A stretch of DNA of 64,000 bases. Source: Spyradocola sp050942925. GTDB taxonomy: Bacteria; Bacillota; Clostridia; Christensenellales; UBA1750. The stretch is taken from contig JBMNOF010000003.1 in the NCBI GenBank assembly GCA_050942925.1, positions 51,552-115,551 on the forward strand, written 5' to 3'. Shown here piece after piece: positions 8,762 to 16,784 of this stretch. How positions within the stretch are numbered: position 1 is the first letter of the stretch; every line of letters begins with the position of its first letter. The notes below the pieces were generated by a model. The model saw only the letters and a program-made list of their open reading frames with translations. It had not been told where the DNA came from and searched no databases. A program made the translations under genes and the position numbers.

Positions 8762-9580
8762 TCATTCCGCCTGGACGGACGCGCGCAGCCGTTTCTCCCA
8801 AAGGGCAATGGCCAGGTACATCAGCGCCGCAAACAGGCACAGCACGGCCGTTCCGGCCATGACCAGGTCGAGCTTAAACACCTGTCCGCCGTACACGATC
8901 AGGTACCCCAGGCCTGCGCGCGAGACGAGGAACTCGCCCACGATCACGCCGACCCACGTCATGCCGATTCCGAGCTTGAGGGCGGAAACCGTGTTGGCCA
9001 ACGCCCCGGGAAAGACCACCATCGTAAACGTCTGCAGCTTGCTCGCGCCAAAGGACCGAAGGAGCGTCAGCTTCTCCGGCTCCACCGCGAGGAAGCCGTT
9101 CAGCACTGTCACCAGCATCACGATGACCGAAACCAGCAGCGACATCGTGATAATGGCGGGCATGCCCGCGCCGATCCAGACGATCAGCACAGGGCCCAAC
9201 GCGATCTTCGGCAGGGCGTTGAGCACCACGAGATACGGGTCCAGGATCTTCGTGAGCGTGTCCGACCACCACAGGGCAATCGCCAGCGCAATTCCCAGGA
9301 TCGATCCCAGGACAAAGCCCACGACCGTCTCCCACAGCGTCGTTCCCAAGTGCAGCCACAGCTCCCCTGTGGAGAGGAGCTCCCCGATCGTGGCTACCAT
9401 CCTCGACGGACTCGAGAGCAGAAAGGCGTCGATCACCCCCACCCGCGCCAAGACTTCCCAGAGCAGCAAAAATCCCACGAGGATGCCGTACCGCGCCAGG
9501 GTAATGCCGCGCGCACGGCGCCGGCGCTGCCGTCTATAGCGCGCCTGTGCCGGGGATTCTGCCCGCATTTCATTGCACAT
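8762..9580 (-). CDS. ABC transporter permease, NitT/TauT (SsuC/TauC) type
   Basis: About 272 residues with a basic N-terminal tail (RYRRQRRRRAR) and six predicted membrane spans. The EAA loop that docks the ATPase is visible in the region ...EPEKLTLLRSFGASKLQTF..., typical of the BPD-type inner-membrane domain. Relatives import sulfonates, nitrate, cyanate or thiamine precursors. Start codons at 9586, 9580 and 9568 are all in frame after GGAAGGAG; I chose 9580. The gene overlaps the end of the ATPase gene by about 11 bases, implying translational coupling. No periplasmic or lipoprotein binding component is encoded beside it, so the substrate is unknown. Confidence 0.88.
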   Translation of the reverse strand: MCNEMRAESPAQARYRRQRRRRARGITLARYGILVGFLLLWEVLARVGVIDAFLLSSPSRMVATIGELLSTGELWLHLGTTLWETVVGFVLGSILGIALAIALWWSDTLTKILDPYLVVLNALPKIALGPVLIVWIGAGMPAIITMSLLVSVIVMLVTVLNGFLAVEPEKLTLLRSFGASKLQTFTMVVFPGALANTVSALKLGIGMTWVGVIVGEFLVSRAGLGYLIVYGGQVFKLDLVMAGTAVLCLFAALMYLAIALWEKRLRASVQAE

Positions 9581-10337
9581 GTACATCCAGCTCCTTCCAA
9601 ATGCGGTCAAAGTAGTCCTTAAACTCTGCGCTGCGCCGGCGCTCCATGGGCGAGCCGGGCAGATCGATCCGGTGTTCGGACCGGATGGTGGCCGGCCGCC
9701 GGGTCAGCACCACGACGCGGTCTGCCATGGAGATGGCTTCGCTGACGTCGTGGGTCACGAGAATGGTGGCGCGATCGCCCCCGGCCAACTGCTGCTTCAC
9801 CTCGTCCGAAAGCTGGATGCGCGTCTGCGCGTCCAGCGCGGAAAACGGTTCGTCCAGCAGCAAAAAGTCCGGCTCCACCGCAAGCGTGCGCACCAGCGCA
9901 ACCCGCTGCCGCATTCCGCCGGAGAGCTGGCCCGGCATGGCGTCCGCAAAGTCCGAAAGGCCGCAAGCCGCAAGCAGATCCTCCACGTGCTGGCGCTGCC
10001 GGGCCGAGGGCTGGCGCTGCCGCACGCGGATGCCCAGCAGCGCGTTTTCCCGCACCGTGAGCCAGGGAAACAGGTGGTCTCGCTGGAGCATGTAGCCCAT
10101 GTGGAGTGGCGGCCGGCGAATCTCCTGTCCGCGCAGCGTCACGCGCCCACTGTCCGGCTGAAGCAGCCCGGAAGCCAGGGACAAGACCGTGGACTTTCCG
10201 CACCCGCTCGGCCCCAACAGCGCCAAAAACTCCCCGCTGTCCACCCGCAATGTAAAGTCGGAGAGCACTTCCGTCTCCCCGTTGTCGTCGTGATAACACA
10301 TGGAAACCCGATCAAAAAACAGCAATGGCTGATCCAT
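9570..10337 (-). CDS. ABC transporter ATP-binding protein, NitT/TauT (SsuB/TauB) type
   Basis: 255 residues. Walker A GPSGCGKST near residue 38, signature LSGGMRQR, Walker B LLLDEPFSALDAQ and the switch His in LVTHDVSEA are all present, so it should be an active ATPase. It is the first gene of a two-gene unit; its stop overlaps the permease start. ATG at 10337 has GGAAGGGG upstream; a longer frame reaches 10400 but runs toward the terminator of the preceding gene. The paired permease is SsuC-like; the binding protein must come from elsewhere. Confidence 0.9.
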   Translation of the reverse strand: MDQPLLFFDRVSMCYHDDNGETEVLSDFTLRVDSGEFLALLGPSGCGKSTVLSLASGLLQPDSGRVTLRGQEIRRPPLHMGYMLQRDHLFPWLTVRENALLGIRVRQRQPSARQRQHVEDLLAACGLSDFADAMPGQLSGGMRQRVALVRTLAVEPDFLLLDEPFSALDAQTRIQLSDEVKQQLAGGDRATILVTHDVSEAISMADRVVVLTRRPATIRSEHRIDLPGSPMERRRSAEFKDYFDRIWKELDVHVQ

Positions 10338-10405
10338 TTTTATCCCCTTCCTTGTGCATGGGACTCCGTACAGTGGACAGCATATGCGCCCGGGCTGCAT
10401 GGTGT

Positions 10406-10454
10406 GAAAAAGCGCCCCCAGCGCGGAACTTCCGCACCGGGGGCGCTCTTTTTG
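10406..10454 (-). terminator. Terminator of the ABC exporter gene
   Basis: AGCGCCCCC/GGGGGCGCT hairpin (10411-10419, 10439-10447) with A5 on one side and T5 on the other, so it can act in both directions. Confidence 0.88.
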
Positions 10455-10458
10455 CGGC

Positions 10459-12195
10459 TTAGGCGATGGCGCTGTTTTGGATTCGGTTCATGCGGGCGTA
10501 AATTCCGCCGCGCGCGACGAGTTCTTCGTGGGTGCCGGACTCCGCGATGCGCCCGTCCTGGATGACCAGGATGAGGTCCGCGCTGCGGATGGTCGAGAGC
10601 CGGTGCGCGATGGCCAGGATCGTGCTCTTGCCCGCAATGGCGGAGATGGCCTTCTGGATCTGGCGCTCGGTTTCCACGTCCACGGAGGCGGTCGCCTCGT
10701 CCAGGATGATGATGGGGCTGGCGCGCAGGATCGCGCGGGCAATGGCCACGCGCTGCTTCTGTCCGCCGGAAAGGCGCAGGCCGCGCTCGCCAACGTGTGT
10801 TTCATAGCCCTCCGGCATGGCCTCGATGTCGTCGTGAATATTGGCCGCCCGGGCTGCGGCGACGATCTCCTCGTGCGTGGCGTTGGGCTTGGCATAGCCA
10901 ATGTTTTCCTCGATGGTGCCGTTAAAGAGGAAGGTATCCTGCAGGACCGGCGAGATGTTTCGCCGCAGGCTTTCCACCGTCACGTCCTGTATGTCCTGCC
11001 CGTCGATGCAGATTCGGCCGCTGGTCGGCTCGTAAAAGCGCGAAATGAGCTGCGTAAGCGTGGTCTTTCCCACGCCCGTGGGCCCAACGAGCGCCACCAT
11101 CATGCCCGGCTTGCACGAAAAGCTGATGTCCTGCAAGACCGGCTCGCCCTCCTTGTAGGAGAAGGAGACGTGCTCAAACGAAATGGCACCCTGGGGATTT
11201 TGCAGGGGCTTGGCCCCCTTCTTGTCCTGAATGCGGGAAGGGGTATCCAGCACCATCATCACGCGCTCGGCCCCGGCCATGGACTGCTGCATGTTCTCCA
11301 GCAGCGTCGCCAGGCCCGAAATCGGCGCATAGAAGAGGCTCAGGTACAGCACAAAGGAGACGATGTCCTCCACGGAGAGATTCCCCTGGTAGGCCAGCAG
11401 CCCGCCAAAGGCCACGACCAGGATCGTGCCGATGGAAGAAAGGAACTCCACCGAAGGATGGAACACCGCGCTGATCTTGAGGGCCTTGAGCATTGCGCGC
11501 ACGTGATCGAAGTTTTTCTCGTCCACGCGCGTCGTCTCATAGCTCTCCTGCCCAAAGGACTGAATCTCGTGAATGCCGGAGAGATTGTCCTGCAATTTTC
11601 CGCTCAGTTCTCCCATCTTGCGCTGGGAGACGCGGAAGTACGGCCGCACCTTCTTGGCAAAGATCACGCCGGAAATCAGGATGAGCGGGATCGGGAAGCA
11701 GGTGATGAGGGCGAGCTTCCAGTTGATGAACAGAAGGATCGCCAAAACCCCGAGGAAGGTCACGACGTTCGTGATCATCTCCGGGATGATGTGCGCATAG
11801 AGCAGCTCAAAGTCGCGCGTGTCGTTGACCACGCGGCTCATCAGGTCGCCGGTCTGCTTGTCGTGGAAGAAACCCAGGTCCAATCTCTCGAGCTTGTCGT
11901 AGATCTTGGTGCGCAGATCCCCCACGAGATACCAGGCGGCCTTGTGCGCCAGGTAGTTGCTCAGGAACCGGAAGGCCACGCGCAGCAGGTACAGCGCGAG
12001 CAGGATCACCGTCAGCCAGCCAATCGCCGAAAGCGACGAATCGTCCATGCCCCGCTCCACGATGCCGGTCATGGACGAAAGCACGCGCGGCGCCGCCAGG
12101 TTCACGGCCGTGAGCCCCAGCGTGGACAGGATCGCGACCACGTAGAGGTTTCTGTAGCGGATCGCCTCGCGGCTCAGCCTCCACAAGAGTTTCAT
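10459..12195 (-). CDS. ABC exporter, fused membrane and ATPase domains (lipid/multidrug type)
   Basis: 578-residue half-transporter that should work as a dimer in the membrane. Residues 1-300 form a six-span ABC type-1 membrane domain; the C-terminal ATPase has Walker A GPTGVGKTT, signature LSGGQKQR, Walker B IIILDEATASVD and the switch His in AIAHRLSTI. The architecture matches MsbA/BmrA-like exporters of lipids, peptides or drugs. ATG at 12195 follows AGGGGAG; 24 further codons are open but run into the tRNA terminator. It is a single gene with no obvious partner half-transporter, so a homodimer is likely. Substrate unknown. Confidence 0.92.
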   Translation of the reverse strand: MKLLWRLSREAIRYRNLYVVAILSTLGLTAVNLAAPRVLSSMTGIVERGMDDSSLSAIGWLTVILLALYLLRVAFRFLSNYLAHKAAWYLVGDLRTKIYDKLERLDLGFFHDKQTGDLMSRVVNDTRDFELLYAHIIPEMITNVVTFLGVLAILLFINWKLALITCFPIPLILISGVIFAKKVRPYFRVSQRKMGELSGKLQDNLSGIHEIQSFGQESYETTRVDEKNFDHVRAMLKALKISAVFHPSVEFLSSIGTILVVAFGGLLAYQGNLSVEDIVSFVLYLSLFYAPISGLATLLENMQQSMAGAERVMMVLDTPSRIQDKKGAKPLQNPQGAISFEHVSFSYKEGEPVLQDISFSCKPGMMVALVGPTGVGKTTLTQLISRFYEPTSGRICIDGQDIQDVTVESLRRNISPVLQDTFLFNGTIEENIGYAKPNATHEEIVAAARAANIHDDIEAMPEGYETHVGERGLRLSGGQKQRVAIARAILRASPIIILDEATASVDVETERQIQKAISAIAGKSTILAIAHRLSTIRSADLILVIQDGRIAESGTHEELVARGGIYARMNRIQNSAIA

Positions 12196-12244
12196 GTGCG
12201 CTTCACTCCCCTTTGTCTTTTTCGTTCTGGAAAAGGCCAATAGA

Positions 12245-12279
12245 AAGAAAAAAAGCTCGAAAGCCATTGCTTTCGAGCT
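12245..12279 (-). terminator. Terminator of the tRNA-Gln/tRNA-Glu transcript
   Basis: AGCTCGAAAGC/GCTTTCGAGCT hairpin followed on the minus strand by a T7 run. Confidence 0.9.
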
Positions 12280-12281
12280 AC

Positions 12282-12357
12282 TGGCACCTCCAAGGGGATT
12301 CGAACCCCTGTTGCCGCCGTGAGAGGGCGGTGTCCTAGGCCACTAGACCATGGAGGC
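12282..12357 (-). tRNA. tRNA-Glu (anticodon CTC)
   Basis: 76 bases with encoded CCA. The acceptor stem GCCTCCA pairs with TGGAGGT (a G-U first pair). The stem CCGCC/GGCGG closes the loop CTCTCAC, so the anticodon is CTC (plus-strand 12321-12323). The T arm AGGGG-TTCGAAT-CCCCT is intact. Confidence 0.95.
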
Positions 12358-12365
12358 AAACAAGA

Positions 12366-12439
12366 TGGCAGCGGGACTAGGATTCGAACCTAGGCAATAC
12401 GAGTCAGAGTCGTAGGTGCTACCGTTACACCATCCCGCT
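12366..12439 (-). tRNA. tRNA-Gln (anticodon CTG)
   Basis: 74 bases with encoded CCA. The acceptor stem AGCGGGA pairs with TCCCGCT. The stem TACGA/TCGTA closes the loop CTCTGAC, giving anticodon CTG. It lies 8 bases upstream of tRNA-Glu on the minus strand; both share one promoter and terminator. Confidence 0.95.
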
Positions 12440-12477
12440 ATTTGCCGTGTCGACGCGTTGCCGTGTCAACGTTGATT

Positions 12478-12506
12478 ATTATAACAGGGGGCCCTCCGCT
12501 TGTCAA
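12478..12506 (-). promoter_or_regulatory. Consensus promoter of the tRNA-Gln/tRNA-Glu unit
   Basis: Minus strand TTGACA (12506-12501), 17-base spacer, TATAAT (12483-12478): a perfect sigma-A consensus. Two copies of TTGCCGTGTC (plus strand 12442 and 12458) lie between it and the tRNA. Confidence 0.92.
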
Positions 12507-12560
12507 CACCTTTTTTTCAGATTTTGCAATTTCTTTGGGCCTCATTTCCGGAGAAAAAAA

Positions 12561-12750
12561 GAAAAACCCCAAAGTGCCGCTCGCCCTATTTTGACACCTG
12601 CTACTCAAGCAGGGTGGTGCCCTGCGAACATCCGCTGCGGTCCACTGGCCGCCCGAAGGCGGGTGGCATGGCATTGGGGAGTCCGACGTGGGCTCCATTT
12701 AACGTCTGTAGGTTCAAAATCAGGACGTTACGCACACCCCAGGATTTCTT
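12561..12750 (-). ncRNA. ssrS: Probable 6S RNA (ssrS)
   Basis: A roughly 190-base untranslated transcript is bounded by a consensus promoter (12787-12758) and a T-rich 3' end (12560-12550), the usual size of 6S RNA. The 5' region AAATCCTGGGG can pair with the 3' GGGGTTT as an outer closing stem. Inside are a short hairpin AACGTC/GACGTT, a GGAG/CTCC hairpin and a terminal CCGCC-TTCG-GGCGG hairpin, giving the long, interrupted rod expected of 6S, which binds the housekeeping RNA polymerase. There is no open frame with a ribosome site. I did not find the conserved loop of SRP RNA or the sequence marks of tmRNA or RNase P. A covariance search would decide. Confidence 0.55.
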
Positions 12751-12757
12751 GGTTTTC

Positions 12758-12787
12758 ATTATAGCAACGTGTCCTACACTTTGTCAA
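12758..12787 (-). promoter_or_regulatory. Promoter of the putative 6S RNA
   Basis: Minus strand TTGACA (12787-12782), 18-base spacer, TATAAT (12763-12758). Confidence 0.88.
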
Positions 12788-12802
12788 GCGGACAAAAGCG
12801 GA

Positions 12803-12850
12803 AAGGAAGGCGGCCCCGCGTTTGGGCGGCGCTGCCTTCCTTTTTCTTCC
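12803..12850 (+). terminator. Terminator-like hairpin upstream of vanR
   Basis: GGAAGGCGGC and GCTGCCTTCC arms followed by TTTTTC. No plus-strand gene precedes it, so it may block antisense transcription coming off the tRNA/6S region and insulate the vanR promoter. Confidence 0.5.
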
Positions 12851-12862
12851 GGGGCGCCCGCT

Positions 12863-12891
12863 TTGACGGCCGGGTCCGTCCCTGCTATACT
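12863..12891 (+). promoter_or_regulatory. Promoter of vanR-vanS
   Basis: TTGACG (12863-12868), 17-base spacer, TATACT (12886-12891), about 30 bases before the vanR start. Confidence 0.82.
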
Positions 12892-12922
12892 AGAGCCTGG
12901 GAAAGGGGGAACACAATCCGCC

Positions 12923-13621
12923 ATGAAAGAGAACATCCTGGTTGTGGACGACGAGACCGCCATCGCAGACCTCGTGGGGGTATATCTTACAAACGAGGGC
13001 TACACGGTGTTCCCGTGCGGCACGGCGGAACAGGCGCTGCAAATCGTGGCGCGGGAGGAGCTCAGCCTCGCCATTCTGGACGTGATGCTGCCGGACATGG
13101 ACGGGTTCACGCTCTGTCAGCGCATTCGGGAAACGCACTTCTTTCCCATCCTGATGCTGACCGCGCGCGGCGAGGACATGGACAAGATCACGGGCCTGAC
13201 CCTGGGTGCGGACGATTACATCACCAAGCCCTTCAACCCACTGGAGCTCGTGGCGCGCGTCAAGACGCAGCTCCGGCGCTATCTGCGCTACAACGGCGGG
13301 GAAGGCGCCATGCCGGAGGATGAGATCGACATCCGCGGCCTGACCATTTCGCAGTCGCGGCACCGCTGCACGCTCAACGGACAGGAGCTCAAGCTGACGC
13401 CCCTGGAGTTCCGCATCCTGTGGATGCTGTGCAAGCACTGCGGCAGCGTTGTATCCTCGGAGGCGCTCTTTGAGAGCGTTTGGGGCGAGAAGTATCTCGA
13501 GAACAACAACAATACCGTCATGGCGCACATCGCTCGCCTGCGCGAAAAGATGCGCGAGCCTGCGCGCCACCCGAAATTCATTCGGACCGTTTGGGGGGTG
13601 GGGTACACCATTGACCCGTGA
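12923..13621 (+). CDS. vanR: VanR-type response regulator (OmpR/PhoB family)
   Basis: 232 residues. Receiver domain 1-115 with acidic pocket DD (9-10), phospho-acceptor D53 in LAILDVMLPDMDGF and Lys in ITKPF; winged-helix OmpR domain from about 130 to the end. It would activate the resistance genes when phosphorylated by VanS. The call as VanR rests on the family match plus the downstream vanS-W-G-XY-T order. ATG at 12923 follows AAGGGGG at a rather long spacing of 13. The gene's end overlaps vanS by 11 bases. The open frame extends far upstream through the 6S region, but that is chance. Confidence 0.9.
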   Translation: MKENILVVDDETAIADLVGVYLTNEGYTVFPCGTAEQALQIVAREELSLAILDVMLPDMDGFTLCQRIRETHFFPILMLTARGEDMDKITGLTLGADDYITKPFNPLELVARVKTQLRRYLRYNGGEGAMPEDEIDIRGLTISQSRHRCTLNGQELKLTPLEFRILWMLCKHCGSVVSSEALFESVWGEKYLENNNNTVMAHIARLREKMREPARHPKFIRTVWGVGYTIDP

Positions 13622-14744
13622 AAACAACCGTCGCCGCGCGAACCGCAAGGGCCTGCGCAGCCGGCTGACGCGCCGCATCGCCGCGCTGTACCTGCTGTCG
13701 CTGTTCGTATTCGTGTCCTTGGTACTGCTGTGCCTCTTCTTTAGCTGGCAGGTCTGCGCCTCCATCACCTGGTATCCGGACGACCCGCTCTACCGGATTC
13801 TCTCCCTTCTGCGGGACTACCTGCCGCTGACGCTCGGCGTGCCGCTGTTCCTGGGCTGGGCGATCCTCACCTATGCGTTCATGGGCCTGCCCTTGCGCTA
13901 CCTGGATGAAGTGATCGACGCCTCGGAGCAGCTCGTCTCCTCGCGCGAGCAGCCCATCTTCCTGAGCACGCCCTTGCAGGGCGTGCAGGAGGAGCTCAAC
14001 CGCTTCCGGGAACAGGCCCTTTCCAGCGAGCGTGCCGCACAGGAAGCGGAGCAGCGCAAGACCGAGCTGATCGTCTACCTTGCGCACGATCTCAAGACGC
14101 CGCTGACCAGCGTCATCGGATATTTGACGCTCCTTCGGGACGAGCCCAACCTCTCCCTGGAGTCGCGCGCCCGCTTCACGGGCATTGCGCTCTCCAAGGC
14201 CGAGCGCCTGGAGGACCTGATCAACGAGTTCTTTGACATCACGCGCTTTAGCCTGACGACGCTCACCCTGGAGCGGAAGACCATCCACTTCAGCCGCATG
14301 CTGGAGCAGATCGCCTTTGAATTCCGGCCCCTGCTTTCGGAGCGCAACCTGGAAATGGACCTGCAAATCCCGCCGGGGGAAACCGCGTTTCTGGACCCGG
14401 ACAAGATGGAGCGGGTCCTGGACAACCTTCTGCGCAACGCGGCGCACTACGCCACGGCGGGCACCAAAATCCGCCTATCCCTGCGCCGCCTGCCCGCGGG
14501 CCTGGAGATCCGGGTGGAAAACCAGGGAAAGACCATCCCCAAGGAAAAGCTGGACCACATCTTTGAGCGGTTCTTCCGCCTGGACGACGCGCGCTCCTCG
14601 GACACGGGCGGCGCAGGTCTTGGCCTTGCCATCGCCAAGGAGATCGTGGAGCAGCACGGCGGCACCATCGCCGCCGAGAGCCGGGAGGGGAGCATCGCCT
14701 TTACCGTCTTTCTTCCCCAGCGCCCCGAAAGCGCCCCCACGTGA
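13611..14744 (+). CDS. vanS: VanS-type sensor histidine kinase
   Basis: 377 residues from a TTG start that overlaps the vanR stop and has GGGGGGTGGGG before it. Two membrane spans (about 24-48 and 70-92) flank a short external loop of roughly 20 residues, as in VanS proteins of the VanG/VanB lineage. The H box YLAHDLKTPLTS carries H159. ATPase motifs NLLRNA (N box), FERFF (F box) and GLGLAI (G2 box) are intact. It should sense glycopeptide or cell-wall damage at the membrane and phosphorylate VanR. The small sensory loop makes direct drug binding versus indirect sensing impossible to judge. Confidence 0.9.
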   Translation: MTRENNRRRANRKGLRSRLTRRIAALYLLSLFVFVSLVLLCLFFSWQVCASITWYPDDPLYRILSLLRDYLPLTLGVPLFLGWAILTYAFMGLPLRYLDEVIDASEQLVSSREQPIFLSTPLQGVQEELNRFREQALSSERAAQEAEQRKTELIVYLAHDLKTPLTSVIGYLTLLRDEPNLSLESRARFTGIALSKAERLEDLINEFFDITRFSLTTLTLERKTIHFSRMLEQIAFEFRPLLSERNLEMDLQIPPGETAFLDPDKMERVLDNLLRNAAHYATAGTKIRLSLRRLPAGLEIRVENQGKTIPKEKLDHIFERFFRLDDARSSDTGGAGLGLAIAKEIVEQHGGTIAAESREGSIAFTVFLPQRPESAPT

Positions 14745-14814
14745 CCTTCAGAAAATCGCAAGAAATTCCTCACAAAACCACAAGGCTTTGGAAAGAAAGC
14801 GCGAAACCCTTTTT

Positions 14815-14852
14815 CGCCCCGTTCGACTACAATGGCAATGTCGAACGGGGCG
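14815..14852 (+). promoter_or_regulatory. Palindromic promoter/operator ahead of vanW
   Basis: Perfect 13-base inverted repeat, CGCCCCGTTCGAC (14815-14827) and GTCGAACGGGGCG (14840-14852), with TACAAT (14828-14833) in the 12-base spacer where a -10 box would lie. No good -35 is visible 17 bases upstream, as expected for an activator-dependent promoter. The RNA hairpin is followed by TTTT, so it could instead terminate the vanRS message. Confidence 0.55.
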
Positions 14853-14883
14853 GTTTTCGTATGCGCCCCGGGAAAGGAGCACC

Positions 14884-15744
14884 ATGCGGAACTTTCGCCT
14901 CACCGAGCGCTTTCCGTTTCTCTTGCCGCTGCGCGTCTTTCAGCGGCGCCTCTTTTTCTACTTGCGAATGCGGTTGGACGGCCGCAGATACTGCCGCGCG
15001 CACAGCGCGCAGGATCTGCCCCACCTCGTCTACGCCTCCGCCTCGCCCCTCTACAACACCGAGACGGGCTTCCCCATGCTTTACCAGGAAAACAAGGTCC
15101 ACAATCTGCGCCTTGCCGCCCAAAAACTCGACGGCTTGCTCCTCCGGCCAGGGGAAACCTTCTCCTTCTTTCGGAGCATCCGCGGCGCGGACCGAACCGA
15201 GCCCTACAAGGACGGCTTGACCGTCCTCAACGGCAAGCTCGTCCCCGCGCCGGGGGGCGGAATGTGCCAGATGAGCAATCTGCTCTATTGGCTCTTCCTC
15301 CACGCGCCGCTGCGGGTCGTGGAGCGCCACGGGCATCGGGTGAAGGACTTCCCCGATCCCCCGAGCGACGCGCCGCACGGCGTGGACGCCACGCTGCACG
15401 AGGGCTGGCTGGACCTGAAGGTGCAAAACCCCACGGAAACCACCTATGAGATCCGCCTGGACTTTGCGGGCGACCAGCTCATCGGCCGCTTGCTTTCGGA
15501 CCGGGACGACGGCCTCGCCCTGGAGGTGCGCAACGGAGAGATCGCCTATGTGCGGCGCAAGGGCGAGATCTATGAGGAAGCCGACGTCCTGCGCCGCGTC
15601 CTGGACCGGCGCACGGGGGCGTGCCTGCGGGAGGAGAAGCTCTACCGCAACGTCTGCCGCGTGGGCTATGCGCTTGCGCCGGACACGCCCGTGCAGGAAG
15701 CGGATGGAGAGGGAAAAGGAGGAAACGAACCATGTCTCAACTGA
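14884..15744 (+). CDS. vanW: VanW family protein
   Basis: 286 residues. The VanW domain covers most of the protein: YNTETGFPMLYQENKVHNLRLA, then RPGETFSFF, then APGGGMCQMSNLLYW, the conserved core of the family with its Cys. The molecular role of VanW is not known; it is an accessory gene in vanB and vanG operons, and relatives occur in many Bacillota. No signal peptide is evident. ATG at 14884 follows AAAGGAGC. It is the first gene after the vanRS unit and overlaps vanG by 13 bases, so translation is probably coupled. Confidence 0.92.
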   Translation: MRNFRLTERFPFLLPLRVFQRRLFFYLRMRLDGRRYCRAHSAQDLPHLVYASASPLYNTETGFPMLYQENKVHNLRLAAQKLDGLLLRPGETFSFFRSIRGADRTEPYKDGLTVLNGKLVPAPGGGMCQMSNLLYWLFLHAPLRVVERHGHRVKDFPDPPSDAPHGVDATLHEGWLDLKVQNPTETTYEIRLDFAGDQLIGRLLSDRDDGLALEVRNGEIAYVRRKGEIYEEADVLRRVLDRRTGACLREEKLYRNVCRVGYALAPDTPVQEADGEGKGGNEPCLN

Positions 15745-16784
15745 ATGTCGCCGTGCTCTTTGGCGGGCGGTCGCCGGAGCACGAGGTTTCCCTGCAATCG
15801 GCCGCCTCTGTTCTGCGCAATCTGGACCGCAAGCGCTTTTGCCCGCTCCCCGTGGGCATCTCGAAGGCGGGGGATTGGTTCCTCTTCTCCGGAAACGAGG
15901 ACGCCATCGCCGATGGGTCCTGGCTCTCGCTGCCGGAGTGCGAACCCTGCGTGCTCCTGCCGAACCGGAGCGCGCGCAGCCTGCTCGCGCACGCACCCGC
16001 AGGGGACAAGCACATCCCGATCCACGCGGTCTTTCCCGTGCTGCACGGCTCCAACGGCGAGGACGGCACCGTGCAGGGCCTGGTGGAGCTCGCCGGCCTG
16101 CCGCTGGTGGGTTGCGGAACGCTCTCCTCCGCCCTTTGCATGGACAAGCACCGCGCGCACCAGCTGGCGTCCCTTGCGGGCGTGGCCGTTCCGCGCGGGC
16201 GCGTCGTGGACGCCCGCACGCCCCGGGAGGAGGTCCTGCGCTTCGCGCGGGAAATCGGCTACCCGCTGTTCGTCAAGCCCGTGCGCGCCGGCTCCTCCTT
16301 TGGCATTGCGCGCGTGGAGGGACCGGAAGGTGTGCCCGACGCCTTGCAGCTCGCGCTGCGCTACGACCGCGAAGCCCTTCTGGAAGAGGCGATTCCCGGC
16401 TTTGAAGTGGGCTGCGCCATCGTGGGCCGGGGCGCGGATCTCTGCCTGGGCGAGGTGGACGAAGTCGAACTCGCGTCCGGCTTCTTCGACTACGAGGAAA
16501 AGTACACGCTCAAGACCTCCGCCCTGCACGTGCCGGCGCGCCTTGCGCCCGCGGACGCCGCGCGCGTCCGGGAGGCGGCCGTCGCCGTCTACCGCGCGCT
16601 GGACTGCGCGGGCTTTGCGCGGGTGGATCTGTTCTTCACCCCGGAAGGCCGGGTCGTGTTCAACGAAGTCAACACCATCCCCGGCTTTACGGAACACAGC
16701 CGGTTTCCCGGCATGTTGCGCGCGGCGGGGTACGGGTTTTCGGAAATCCTGACGCGGATGGTGGAGGAGGCGCTGCGCGCATGA
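15732..16784 (+). CDS. vanG: D-alanine--D-serine ligase, VanG type
   Basis: 350-residue ATP-grasp ligase. It would join D-Ala to D-Ser so that peptidoglycan precursors end in D-Ala-D-Ser and bind vancomycin weakly. Seen: N-terminal LFGGRSPEHEVSLQSA (9-24), HGSNGEDGTVQG (105-116), FVKPVRAGSSFG (180-191), FFDYEEKYTLKTS (251-263) and FNEVNTIPGFTEHSRFP (310-326). The EKYTL segment in the omega-loop is the form found in the D-Ser ligases VanC/VanE/VanG, unlike the VanA/VanB D-lactate loop. The adjoining VanXY and VanT serine racemase support D-Ser as substrate. AAAGGAGG is ahead of the ATG. Confidence 0.93.
   Translation: MSQLNVAVLFGGRSPEHEVSLQSAASVLRNLDRKRFCPLPVGISKAGDWFLFSGNEDAIADGSWLSLPECEPCVLLPNRSARSLLAHAPAGDKHIPIHAVFPVLHGSNGEDGTVQGLVELAGLPLVGCGTLSSALCMDKHRAHQLASLAGVAVPRGRVVDARTPREEVLRFAREIGYPLFVKPVRAGSSFGIARVEGPEGVPDALQLALRYDREALLEEAIPGFEVGCAIVGRGADLCLGEVDEVELASGFFDYEEKYTLKTSALHVPARLAPADAARVREAAVAVYRALDCAGFARVDLFFTPEGRVVFNEVNTIPGFTEHSRFPGMLRAAGYGFSEILTRMVEEALRA

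Noticed and set aside
12561..12750. SRP RNA, tmRNA or RNase P RNA instead of 6S RNA
   Set aside because: The GGAAG-type SRP loop, the tmRNA tag frame and the RNase P conserved cores were not found, and RNase P would be much longer.
12500..12922. Long upstream extension of the VanR reading frame
   Set aside because: It runs through the 6S candidate and the vanR promoter; the receiver domain starts exactly at ATG 12923.
14815..14852. Calling the vanW palindrome a simple intrinsic terminator only
   Set aside because: The T tract is only four bases and a -10 hexamer sits exactly in the loop, so a regulatory reading is at least as likely; kept as ambiguous.
15732..16784. Housekeeping D-Ala-D-Ala ligase (ddl)
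   Set aside because: The EKYTL omega-loop and the immediate VanXY and VanT serine racemase partners point to D-Ser ligase; a housekeeping ddl would not need these.
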